DNA from: Varroa destructor
Lineage: Eukaryota > Arthropoda > Arachnida > Mesostigmata > Varroidae
Assembly (NCBI RefSeq): GCF_002443255.2
Contig: NW_019211456.1
Span: 42,296,685 to 42,360,684, forward strand
Length of the DNA: 64,000 bases
Reading direction: 5' to 3'
Part shown: positions 38,469 through 49,301 of the stretch, piece after piece
Layout of the letters: the number at the start of each line of letters is the position of its first letter
Position numbering within the stretch: position 1 is the first letter of the stretch
Translations under genes and position numbers: made by a program
The notes under the pieces: model-generated
Told to the model about the DNA's origin: nothing
The model's input: the letters and a program-made list of their open reading frames with translations, nothing else
Databases searched by the model: none

Positions 38469-41220
38469 AAATTATTGTTCGTTGTTAATAGCAAGGAAAA
38501 GAGAGAAGAAAAGAGATAGAAAGTGAGGGAAAAAAGGCTGTTTAACGGACGAGAAAAACAGAAACTATATATAGATTGTGTGTCAGCTTGTTGAGCTGTT
38601 CCGGCCGCGGCCAACTGTGTACTGTATTCGGGCAAATGATTCATTATAGAGGATGTTTAACGTTAAAGGCTAGTAGGTATGCTAGGTAGCGAGTGGCATT
38701 ATTGTAGCCTAATCTAGGTTAATCCGGTATAGTGAAGGTATAGTTGAAACTGCGTTGTTTCGAAGGCGTACTTTCATATTGATTGTCAAACTAGCAACAG
38801 ATCGGCACAGGCCATGCAAAGAAGGAGCCGTGAGTAAATTATTCAAAAAAGCAAATATTGCGTTCATACACCCATGTTCATAGTTGGCACAATTTGATGT
38901 AAACATTGTTGACATATCGAAATAAATGCGGTTTTCGCGATGCCTGCGTATGTTTTTGTTAGTGATTGTCTATTATATAGTTTGGTTGAACAAGGCAATG
39001 AATGCGATGGCCACTGGCCAGAACGGCGCTCGGTGCGTAGATGGCTCATCCTATCAACATCTGTAGGATCATTGGCCGCTCTCCGCGTCAAAGCTACATA
39101 AACCTAAACTAGCCAAGTTTATTTTATTGAAGTAAATGATTAGACCTTTTCGCCGTAGATGTGCACATAGTTTAACATATAATCTGCGCTACAAAAGTCG
39201 AAATTTCAGCACTTCGGGTCTTTCATCATTTATGAATAGTATACATCGGTTGTGATTCAGCTGGTACTGCTTGTGCCTTTCCCCGTTACTTTTCTACCTG
39301 GATAGGGCAATATTCTGTATAGCTAGCGCACTTCATTTAAAGGGATTCTTTACATATTATAAAAGAAAAAGAAAATTGGATAAAGTTATGTTCTCGCTAT
39401 TACGTATCCGAAGCCAGTATGTTCTTCATTTTATTTCTCAGCGACTTTCACACGCTAATACAGTGAAGCCATAAGTGCGTACTGTGAATTAGAATGGATG
39501 ATTGAACTGCATACAGCTAGTAAACTTCACTTTCTTGCTGCATTTGCGTAGAACGATAGACAGAAAAAAAAAACAGCCAAACGTTTTTACTAACACTGCA
39601 ATATTGCATACACTATACCTAAAAGAAAAAAACCACTTAGGATTTTCTCCGGATTAGGTTTTTTGCGGGATCGCTTATTAGTTTTCAATCGACCTATTTT
39701 TCGGTATCATAAAATTGTTTCTATGTTTTCCATGGCTGGGAACGCGTTATATATAATAATAATAATAAGCGTTATATATATAATAATTATAGTTAAACTA
39801 AAGAAAAAAGATGCTGATTTTACTCACAAGTTGTTAACTTTACGTAACAACTGTCCCTCTATCCTACTATCTAGGGCTTAGCAGACCTACCTATAACAAA
39901 CGCCGTGAACGGAACCACTGCTTCGTTGTTCCTTTTTCCTCCAAGTTAATTTTGCAGATATACTAATTTAGACCTTGAGATCAAGTTTATTCCATCCCCG
40001 CAACATTGCATACGAAATCAGGAGTCGAAGCTAAAGGTAATAGTTGTCATCCCAGCCAATAGGTGTCCTACCCGCTACCAAAATCGCTTTTATATCCACC
40101 AAACAACCATTTCCGAAGCCGATTATGTAGCGTCGTTTTCATAGACTAGATAGCTCCTTAGATTAGAACAAATTGCCAGGTCAGAATATTATTTCGTTTG
40201 CCTCTTCTAGGCTACGAGAGGCGAAGCGGCAGAACCGGTATAATAGATGCATAGCATGAGCACGATGAGATACGCACGAATGCACGAGCATGTAATAACA
40301 CGTAGATGGCCATTATCGATGCTGACGTTGTTAGTTTTGCTGCTATTTTTATCAGCGTCGGGTGATCAGAGTTTACAGTTGCTTAAGGTGGGTGCCGTCT
40401 TTAGCTACCCGTCTGGTAACCCATCAATATGCAATACAGGTATAGTAGTTTGGAGAATCGAAATTCAGTCGCGCTAAGAAATGACGACGCAGTTGTAAAA
40501 ATATGTTTGTGATTTGCTAGTGCATACTGTTTCTAGTTCTATTGTGCAGAGTCTATAAACTGGGATTATGGGGCCACTGATATTCCAGTGCAGGCAGCAG
40601 ACTAACTGAACGAGAAAACCCAGAAAGATCTAGTAACCATAACGGCCCTCCATAGTTAACCTAAGTTTTAATGTTACGAATCTCTATCACAAACCCTGTT
40701 AATGTTTGGACATAAACAACAATGGGACAAAGGTAAGACTCGATTACACGACGATTAAGAGTTTCTCGTTCAATATCCGAATCACTGGTAACGTAAACAG
40801 TAGATCTAGTTTGGTATGGCAATGTTAGAGAAGGCTGCGTCATAAGGCTATGTAACTGCGCATCTACCGAGAACCTTAAAGTAAGAACCAAAATGCCTTT
40901 GAGCATAGGTGCACAAAACACTAGCGTGCAAGCAACATTTATTTTGTTATTATAAAATAAAAACAGTACCATAAAGATTCCAATTCAGTCCGAAACCAGT
41001 TTTCAATAATATTTGATGTTCGCCATTTGAGTACAGAAAGCTGGGTTTTATGCTAGAATAACCCTTCAGAACACTGCTAGTTTTTAAGCGGCATAGTACA
41101 AAACCTAGTGCAACTGAAACTAGTTCCTTCATAAGCGACTGAGGCCAAATGGTAACTTGGTCTTTCTTTTGTATCGTTCAAACTTGATCGCTTGATAGTT
41201 ACTATATAATGCTGAATCTC
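38469..41220. other. Intergenic spacer with one candidate signal-peptide exon
   Basis: Apart from the candidate at 40247, nothing coding was recognised. TTTATT at 40938-40943 is an AATAAA on the minus strand and may end the lysozyme-like gene at 41221. An ATG frame of 60 codons on the minus strand (41132-40950) lies inside that probable 3' UTR and is not called. Confidence 0.4.
40247..40388 (+). CDS. Candidate first exon encoding a signal peptide
   Basis: An ATG-initiated frame encodes a basic start and a strong hydrophobic core (SMLTLLVLLLFLSASGDQS), a good secretory signal with a cleavable SASG/D site. A consensus donor follows (CTTAAG then GTGGGT at 40389). Three nearby in-frame Met codons make the start uncertain. 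No matching downstream exon was found, although the frame also stays open to a stop at about 40477. It lies between the Gly-rich gene and the lysozyme cluster, so another secreted protein would fit. It may be a real exon or a chance hydrophobic frame. Confidence 0.28.
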
Positions 41221-42087
41221 TTATTCGATGCCGCAACCCTCGATGTATTTGTTGATATCCTTGTTTAGATAGCACTGGTGGTACCAAACTTTCCAGAATC
41301 GAAAGCCCGTTTGCTTGTAAGCGATTGACGCACAAAGGGCATCATCCCCTATGCTGTCATCGAGATACGAATCGCACAGCTTGTGACAAAGCCCGGCCCG
41401 GCCTTCCGGGGGTGGCTTGTTACGGCAGTAGAAACGTGACGGAATTTGAAATAGCCCGACTGAACGTTGTGAATTTATACGCAGAACCTCAAAAGATGTG
41501 TTGAAGTGGCTCACCTGCACGAAAAATGGACAGCGAAATAGTAAACATTACAACTAAACCGTAATTGACAAATCTTAATTACGGAATTTATCAAATCATG
41601 CTTATAAACGATCTATGAGCTAGTGTTGTATGTCTGTCATAAACGCTTGCGCCGAGCGCTTTCATACTCGTTGTTTGTCCTTGCTTCTTCCTTGATCTTC
41701 GTACGTATTCACGTAATTGTCATACTGCATAGCCTTACAGATGTCGACATCGTGGCATGCCCTATTACCCTTCAGGTGCTTATACCATAAGGTTATATTG
41801 TACTATAGTACAACAATCGACTTGGTCCGGCATAAGGGCTAACCAAAATAGACCTAAAGTTATCGTACCTTGTCAGCGATACACACAAACTGCTTGATAT
41901 TCCAAGCCCCTTTGATTGTTGTGTGATCTCGAATCGCCCGAGCCACTTCACAGCGGTCCACCAAGCGCACGTCAGCTAACGGCGCTAAGACGAGCAAGCT
42001 TACCACAGTTATCCACAAGAAATTCGATGTTACTAAGTCGTGGTTCAGACATCCCAAGCTGGAGCGGTTGTTATCGCGCGAAGACAT
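41221..42087 (-). CDS. C-type lysozyme-like protein 1, catalytic residues absent
   Basis: A two-exon gene: 41869-42087 (donor AAG/GTACGA) and 41221-41514 (acceptor GTGCAG), intron 354 bases, phase 0, 170 residues. After an unusual 20-residue N-terminal extension comes a hydrophobic signal (FLWITVVSLLVLAPLADV). The mature glycoside hydrolase family 22 fold begins at RLVDRCEVARAI. All eight family cysteines are present. In an ungapped alignment to hen lysozyme between the second cysteine and the YGILQ motif, catalytic Glu35 is Val74 and Asp52 is Ser91; the YGILQIN motif reads VGLFQIPS. The C-terminal GFRFWKVWYHQCYL and GCGIE match the two paralogues to its right. Muramidase activity by the known mechanism is therefore not expected. 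A role in binding glycans, in lactalbumin-like partner binding or in sperm-egg contact is conceivable but unproven. An AATAAA lies 280 bases downstream. Confidence 0.88.
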
Positions 42088-45000
42088 TGCCGTAGCACTT
42101 GAATGATATTTAGGACAGGTTGGTTTTTTGTCCTTTCGTCAAATCTCTTCTTAACGCATCGTCTTCACGAAGACACAATGCGTTTAGGGCTTGACAAAAA
42201 ACAACTTGCTGATGAGAGCAGGATGAATCAAAAGATGAACGCCTTTTTGTTCGAGCCTGCCACGGGTGCTTCGAGTTAAGTTATTATGATTACGGGTCAC
42301 TTACATACATCCGTTCGTAGATTTGCCGCTTGACAATTTTAACGAAACGAAGAGCAGTGCTCTGTGTTGGCGCGCCTATTTAGAAATCCTTTTAAGTGAC
42401 TCGTCAAACGCAAATTCCGAGGTGAAGCTAGTTAAATTAGCAATACGGTTTCATGCTCGCTTAAATTAGAAACTTCCGCCCAAACCAGCCCTTCGTTATG
42501 TCGTTTGGCATAAGGCTGACAGCGATTGGCAACGAAGATGCTTACATGGATAGATGGGATCTACCGTATTCACCTCTAGTAAATATACATCGTACCTATG
42601 CACATCCTGAATCATTGTAACTTAAATTAGTAATCAATAGCTCCTCTATAGATACATCGTAGACAAGATAAATGCAGAGTAAGTAAATAGTTCTGAAAAG
42701 CAGCAATAAACGGTTTCAGCCATTTTGGAATGAACGCATTTTATGACGAATGTCAGCTCTATCTGTCCACTGACCTGACGGTGCATTTGTAGTAAATTTC
42801 GCGCTAGCGTTAAATTCGAGCCATAGTTATAATGAACACTCGCATCATTATAATAGTCGTGCAGGGTCTATCGCAGATGCTTTTTCGATACTGGCTGCAT
42901 GGTGGGGTGCGTCGAACAATGGATTTGCAATGAAAAAAACCACCGCATGAAGACATGAGAATAGCTCGCCCATTAGAAAGATGTTCTTTCTTCTACAACG
43001 CAATAATTGGACTGTACTTATTACGGCACAGGAGTTGTTTTTCAGTTACAAGTTATGCGGAAGCGGAATCGTATCGCTGATGTGTAACCGATTCGTCGGC
43101 CCAACTTCGACGTTACGGCTTTTGGCCGAAATCGAGTTTCCTTCATATAACAAAGCCTGCCGCTTTGCTTTGAGCCGTCATTTTACGTTTGTTTCGAAAT
43201 CGACATTGCCAGGCAATGCACGATCTGTACTCTATAACGAGAGGACGTAGCTGACTATTATCTATAATCGAACAGAAAAAAAAGAACACCGTCGAGTGAT
43301 TGATATCGACTTGACATTATCACTATTTCTAGATTAGCGTGCTCGTTACGACGATCCTATTGCTACGAGAGGAAAAATAGCAGCATATCAACATGTTTAG
43401 AAATGATCCGTCCGAGCAGTGCCGGTTGCTTTCTTTCTGCTAGCGCAGTCTGCTTTTATGAATTATCCAGTCTTTGCTGTACCGCATAGGCAGTCGTCGC
43501 TGTGACTCCAACCGAAATAACCAAAACAAAGCCCAACTGATAGGAAACCTACATCTCCACTCGTACGGGTGCTGCACAACCGTGTGCAGTCCAGCGTGTA
43601 TGGATGACGTCATTTGATGCATGCCCCTTTGAGTGTCTCACAAGCTGTTTCTAGAGATGTCGGTCGGAGTTCTGTATAAACGACGTAGTTAAATAAATAT
43701 ATTGTTCTTTCGACGATTTTTATTTAAAGTAACTGATTTTACTGACTGCTGATCAGCTGGGGCTTCGTTTATCTATAGGGGCTTTCTGTCACATTGTGAT
43801 CTTTAATTGGTTTAGATTATATGACAATGGCATCGATGGCGGAACGTGTGTGTAGAACGATCAACTCGGTACCTCGGGACTGAGTTGACCAAAGATTTGA
43901 CAAAATTATTCTGCATATCGCTGCACTCCTTACTCGGTATACATAGGCCGCTCGTCAACAACGTGCCGCAAGTCTTATCTCCTATTGTATCGGGCACCGA
44001 CACTGAGCCTAGACAAAAAAAGGAAGCCAGAAGAACTTACGTCAAAAAAAAATTAGCGAACTGGTGTCGAAGGTTAGTTATGGTACTTTACGCTGCCAGT
44101 CTTGCTGGAATATTGGCCGACCACGGGGCAATCGATCAAAACAGTTAATATTACGACATTGTACAGATTATTATCTTTGAGTTCAGTAACCATCCTTGGG
44201 TCGCGGGGGGTCGTCTACACGCACAAAATTATGATGCTCCATATTGCGCTTTAAAGCTAACACTCAATATATATGTATAATATACACATATGTACGAGTT
44301 CTCAAAAACGTAACCCGTTCCATCTAGATTATTATATAATTTATGACGGCCGAATTTCATAAAACACGACGTGATCCTGCCTGTTAAAACTGGCACATAT
44401 ACGATATATGAAAACCCGCCATTCAGAGTATTTAGATATGTCTCGTTAGCTTTGTGATAAAATTCATCTTCAATAGATATATGTATCTACGTTTCAGTGA
44501 ATCGCTATCGTTTCATATCAATGTAACGAACACTGAACCAAATTGCCAGCTGCGCACCTTTAATATCTAAATAAATACTAAACCATATAATAAAAGGTCA
44601 ATGTTTTATTTTCTATTTCACGACGTCATAATGTACGCATACGAGTTCGCTTAAGTCGATCGTTGAATAAATGCTAACTGTATGAAACCGTGTATCCATT
44701 TGTCATGCTATGGCCAAAGGGATTGCTTTCCGATTAGTATTTTTCTCAGTCATAATAGCGGAGCTATCCGTAAGATCTCAATAACCCAAATCGTTCCTCA
44801 GAACTGTTAACGGACGGAACAACTTCAACGCTCTATAGCTTATGTCTTTGTATCAAATGCTGTATGTGTTGGACTGCCGGCGCTCGACCTGTGTAGTAAC
44901 TAACAGCGCCATACGTGAATTATCTACATGTAAATATTTCTCGAGCCGTGGTCGACATGGTCCACATATACAGGTATATGTATACATACAAACCCTTATT

Positions 45001-45590
45001 TGTAAAAGCTTTGTCATTAGGAATATGCTACATGGCTATCATAGTTTGGTCCCTAATCGGCACATAAAGGAAACGCTCTCTTCTTTTTAGCGTACCCTAC
45101 AAAAACAGCGTCCCGACATGTTTATATTTTTGTGTGTGGATGTTTTACAGCGCTGAATCTGGGTTAGCTTCATACGGATACTTGTAGTTGCCTTAAGTGC
45201 ACTTAAAGGCTGACTTCGTTGACATTTATGAGGCGTGGCAAAGCATCCGAATGTATCTGCAAACATTGCTTTTTGTATCATATATTTTTCGATAGCGAGC
45301 AAATTTATCCGGGAGGCTAAAAAATACCGTCACCTCTGTAATTTTCTATAGAACACTTTCCATGAAATCGTTGAACGTTGTCCGCCATGTATTAGGCTCA
45401 GACGCGTACATAGGAGTGTTTCATTGATGATGGATTTTACGTGAAAAATTAATTTTTTGCATTAATTATTATCGTCGAAGTATTATCGTCGTCTATAGAA
45501 ACTGTTTGAACTAGGCTATCCATTTAGACCAGAAGCTATCGCAGAGAGCGTTCCAATTGTTAGGCGACCCTTTGCTTTCGTTTGGATTTT
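42088..45590. other. Intergenic spacer between lysozyme-like genes 1 and 2
   Basis: AT-rich. A 107-codon stop-free stretch without a start codon lies on the plus strand at about 43825-44148; it resembles nothing known and has no splice support. No lysozyme remnant, RNA gene or repeat array was found. Confidence 0.4.
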
Positions 45591-45591
45591 T

Positions 45592-46047
45592 TCAGGAATC
45601 GATTCCACAGTCTTTAATGTAGCTACTAATATTAGGATTTAAAAAGCAGTTATTATACCAGTTTTTCCAGAAACGAAATCCGTAAATAGCCATTGCAATA
45701 CCGGCACATTCTACGTCGTCGCGAATGTCGTCATCTTTGAACGCGTCACATAAGCGATGGCACACACCAACACGACCTCGCTGAGGCTTTTCCAGGCAGT
45801 AGAACTTCGATGGAAATTGGAAGATACCATACGACTGTTGCTGATTTTGCCGACTGATCACTTTGCTTGTATTGTAGCCAGACACATAGGCGACTATACA
45901 CACAAACTGTTTGACGTGCCACGCATCTTTGTACGGCGTATGTCTGGCAACTTTCTGAGCAAGTTCACACCGTTCAACGACTCGAGTCGAACCTGTTTCG
46001 AAGGTTAGGACCGTCATAACGACAATGACTACGGTGTCCTTAAACAT
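45592..46047 (-). CDS. C-type lysozyme-like protein 2, catalytic residues absent
   Basis: A single-exon gene of 151 residues from ATG to stop. Signal peptide 1 to about 20 (MFKDTVVIVVMTVLTF), then mature TRVVERCELAQKVARH, the typical start of glycoside hydrolase family 22. Cysteines at 27, 50, 84, 96, 100, 114, 134 and 147 reproduce the eight disulfide cysteines. Spacing from the second cysteine puts Val55 at the catalytic Glu35 position and Ser72 at Asp52, with SYGIFQFPS replacing the substrate-site DYGILQINS. The structural DIRDDVECA and W-rich GFRFWKNW are kept, so the fold should be intact and only catalysis lost. It is about 80 percent identical to the gene at 47753 and more distant from the gene at 41221. 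It lacks the intron that gene 1 has after FVCIADK. Expected to be secreted. Confidence 0.9.
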   Translation of the reverse strand: MFKDTVVIVVMTVLTFETGSTRVVERCELAQKVARHTPYKDAWHVKQFVCIVAYVSGYNTSKVISRQNQQQSYGIFQFPSKFYCLEKPQRGRVGVCHRLCDAFKDDDIRDDVECAGIAMAIYGFRFWKNWYNNCFLNPNISSYIKDCGIDS

Positions 46048-46049
46048 AG

Positions 46050-47590
46050 TGCCTGTGTGCTTTCAAGTGCCTGCTTGATGCCGTTTGTGCGTCTAACAAA
46101 ATGCCAGCACCAAAAACAATAATAATAATAAGAACAATTCAGCGTAGCAAATCATTAGGCATATTCGTTTGGTGTCGTTACACGTACAGTATGTGCAATT
46201 TCCGAATACGCTCAATGGGGTAGTCAAGCGCTAGTAACCACTGGCTGTTTGATCCCAGCAGAGAACTTAGTATCTCCAGATTAAGGAAAAGCTAGTTGGT
46301 TACTGCTGAAGTATTGTCCAGTACATGAAAAAAGCAATACTTTGTTAGAAGGCGAACGTAGGACGCTTATTTGTGTCTAGCGGCTCTGTGAGTATCTAAT
46401 GCCACCTACACTCAATGATACTGGATCATGTCTTTCAATCGAGCGAGTTAGCGTATTACATGGTTTGCTATGTTCTCGATTGCGCGAAGAGAGCAGACAA
46501 CTGATATGATTAACGTCAATTGAAGGATGACTCTTATAGCTACACAGGACCTATCAGAAGCTCGATTCGGAACGAAAGTGTCAGAAAAAAAAAAGTTAAC
46601 GGCTTCTATGCCTAATTATTCCAGAGGTAGTAGCCTCGTTACCGTGCTGTTGGTTCCTATAAGGTGGTGCATTAATAATTAGAGCACTAGTTTATTTACT
46701 GTTGCTCGCAAAGGTGTCTTTGTGGAGTCAGTTGCGGTGCTAGGTGGGTCCGAGGCTACGTTCTTGTTCAGCCTATTAAACCTACAGGGGATTACACAGT
46801 TAGGATAGCTTAGGTAAAAAATGAGCAGGCAACAAATATTACACGATATGAAACCCTTAAAAGTTAGGTCTAGATTTTCATCCAGTCACGCCGGGAGCTT
46901 GCTGGCGTGTATATATTGCCAATCTCTCGTTGTTGACTAGCAAAGCTCACATTACTCTTTAACGAGTTTTCAATTGTTTTGTCTGTTCCGCTTGTCCCAA
47001 GGCTTAAAGTTTCGTTACTGTTAGATTCGTTGCTAACTAGGTTTGTCGAGTCTGCAAAACACGAAAGCCTGAACAATTACGCTTACTAAATATAGTTCGA
47101 CGGTCGGTTCTCTAACAATTATTGTCAAAAAGACAACCTATTGAGTGTTTTTTTTCGAAGAACACGAAAAACTGACGTTTTGAATGCAGAGATAGAGCTA
47201 ATGTTCGATATTCTACAGCGATTTACTAGCGCCTTGTTCTTTCCGTATTTCATATTTGTGTCATTTTTCTTTCAGCAAGTTAGCTATGTTTATGTACGTT
47301 TTGCGATAATTGCGTGCTGCAGTAGCTCGATATGTAGAATAGGTATGTGAAATCTGCTATTTTGAAGGCAAGAGCCTATTCAGGCGTCATGGGACTGACA
47401 AAAGTGCCCTACATATGCATTAATGGCAAGGCTTGCCTATATACGTCTGACTGTAATTCGGTCCTGTTAGAAATTTTCACAGGTGACTTGAATCAGTTAT
47501 AACTGTGAAGTACATTGCCTGTTTTTATCGATCAACAGAATCTCAGTTTTGACCTCAAATATTCAGATTTAATGATGAAGCGGATGGTCA
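46050..47590. other. Intergenic spacer between lysozyme-like genes 2 and 3
   Basis: AT-rich unique sequence without a recognised feature. TTTATT at 47594-47599, just right of it, is an AATAAA on the minus strand about 155 bases past the stop of lysozyme-like gene 3. Confidence 0.45.
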
Positions 47591-47593
47591 GAA

Positions 47594-47599
47594 TTTATT
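47594..47599 (-). terminator. Polyadenylation signal of lysozyme-like gene 3
   Basis: AATAAA on the minus strand (with an overlapping second copy at 47598), about 155 bases downstream of the stop codon. Confidence 0.5.
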
Positions 47600-47752
47600 T
47601 ATTTTTTCGTAATAACATGATTACAGGAGACGCTTCACAGATCAATCTAGATTAACTAACACCATGTACCTAATGAATAATCTGACATAACATAAAACGT
47701 AGTGCGCATTCGTTGTTGTGCTCTTGTTTGGCCTGCCATGCGAGCACTTCCT

Positions 47753-48217
47753 TCAAGGATTTTCGGGGTCAACTCCACAGCCCTTCAGAAATGTGTTTAT
47801 ATTAGGATTTAGAAAGCAATGATTGTACCAGCTCTTCCAAAAACGGAATCCGTAGATAGCCATTGCAATGCCGGCACATTCAACGTCATCACGAATGTCG
47901 TCGTCTTTGAATGAATCGCACACCCGATGACACACACCAACACGACCTCGCTGGGGTTTTTCTAGGCAATAGAACCTCGAAGGAAATTGAAATATTCCAT
48001 ACGACTGTTGATTGTTTTGTCGTTTGACAACTTTGCTCGTGTTATAGCGCGATACCTGGTAAGCGATACATACGAAGTGCTTAACATTCCAAGGATCTTT
48101 GTACGGTGTATGTCGAATAACTTTATGGGCCAGTTCACATCGTTCGACAATACGAGTCCAAACGATATCAAACGACAGGGCGAACGCACAAACGAGTAGA
48201 GCTTTTGCACGAATCAT
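47753..48217 (-). CDS. C-type lysozyme-like protein 3, catalytic residues absent
   Basis: A single-exon gene of 154 residues. Signal peptide about 1-20 (MIRAKALLVCAFALSF), mature TRIVERCELAHKVIRH. The eight cysteines fall at the same positions as in the paralogue at 45592 (27, 50, 84, 96, 100, 114, 134, 147). Val55 and Ser72 again stand where Glu35 and Asp52 should be, and the motif reads SYGIFQFPS. The tail is four residues longer (DPENP). High identity to the gene at 45592 over the whole mature chain, and the shared lack of an intron, indicate a recent tandem duplication of an intronless copy. A TATA-like element and initiator lie about 65-95 bases upstream on the minus strand. Expected to be a secreted, correctly folded but non-muramidase protein. 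Confidence 0.9.
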   Translation of the reverse strand: MIRAKALLVCAFALSFDIVWTRIVERCELAHKVIRHTPYKDPWNVKHFVCIAYQVSRYNTSKVVKRQNNQQSYGIFQFPSRFYCLEKPQRGRVGVCHRVCDSFKDDDIRDDVECAGIAMAIYGFRFWKSWYNHCFLNPNINTFLKGCGVDPENP

Positions 48218-48277
48218 GTTCCCGCTGCTGTTTGAGACGCGCTCACGGTACCAACGGCATTCGTTTGACTTCAGTGA

Positions 48278-48310
48278 CAGTGAGTAGCTAGGACTCGTGT
48301 CCTTTTTAAA
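48278..48310 (-). promoter_or_regulatory. TATA box and initiator of lysozyme-like gene 3
   Basis: On the minus strand TTTAAAAA lies at 48310-48303 and an arthropod-type initiator TCACTG at 48283-48278. The spacing from the start of the TATA element to the initiator A is about 29 bases, as expected. The implied leader to the ATG at 48217 is about 64 bases. Confidence 0.45.
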
Positions 48311-48402
48311 GCTCAGTTGATTATCAACTCACGCTTCTTAAAATAGCTCTTCCGAAGTCAATTTCAAGATCTTCTTTTGCCGCCAAAGTCAGGCGATCCT
48401 AA

Positions 48403-48837
48403 TCGACACATCGAAATGGCATCCCGCATACGGTGGCTGACTTCAACTATTCTAGATACCTTTCTCATGTAGCAGTGCGCCGCCGCGCACTGCGTAAACT
48501 GGTGTTCTTGCGAGAACCCAGCGTCGGTGGAAACGTCGACTGCGAACTGACAGCGAACATGGTTGACCTTGCGTTATTTAGCGACTCCTCGAAACATTGA
48601 AAATAACAGATTAAGGCGGTGATTAGTCTCAATTGAAGAATCCGACAGGCGGCGCTCTGTGAGCGTGACAACGAAGACGCAGATGGACTGATGATGATAA
48701 CCAGAGCGGCACTATTCTTAGAATATTCAAATACGTGTCCACTTTCACGTATACCGATCCTTTTAACAGACTTTGTAGACCTTGTACCGAAGCCTTGCAA
48801 ACCACCATTGAAACAGAGCGATTTAAACGATCGGTAG
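48403..48837 (+). pseudogene. Coding-like segment with three clustered stops, unidentified
   Basis: One plus-strand frame is open at 48403-48597 (reading LRKLVFLREPSVGGNVDCEL) and again, in the same frame, at 48637-48834 (reading MITRAALFLEYSNTCPLS and ILLTDFVDLVPKPCKPP). Between them, three stop codons fall within about 40 bases. Both halves have balanced, protein-like composition. It may be a pseudogene or exons with an unrecognised short intron. The opposite strand is also stop-free for 126 codons (48845-48465) without an ATG, so even the strand is uncertain. No family is recognised. Confidence 0.25.
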
Positions 48838-49301
48838 AAATACACTAGTTATCGTTAAAAAGATGTATTTTTGTCCATAAATCTGATCATTGCGTGCGTC
48901 TATGAAACGAGAAAACAATTATCTTCTTGGCAGACTAATCGCCAACACGAGCTTGACGAGGGTGGCCAACGCGGACTGTGTCTAGAAACAACCATTCATA
49001 TTATAATAACAACTAAATAACTTAAGGCCTAGTGTTTACCAATAAACTATAAGCATTGACTGTCGATATTATAAACGAAAGCCGACCACATGTTGAGTTC
49101 ATGGAAATCCAGAACTTTCTCCGCTCTATTTGTATTCATCTTTTCAAAGAACTACAATTCTAGGTTTATTCTGTATAGATCTTTTAAGTCTATGTCACAG
49201 CCGGAAAGACAGGATCCCCACGGTATACGAACACAACAGAAGCAGTAATTGAAAAAGGAGTCGGCCTAAATTACATGCTGATTCGATTTAATAGTTGACT
49301 A

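Noticed and set aside
38135..38644. Long proline-rich open frame on the minus strand
   Set aside because: It is the antisense of the Gly/Trp repeat array; the plus strand has a signal peptide and a proper start, so the minus frame is a shadow.
43825..44148. 107-codon stop-free stretch on the plus strand
   Set aside because: It lacks a start codon, consensus splice borders and any recognisable family; too weak to call.
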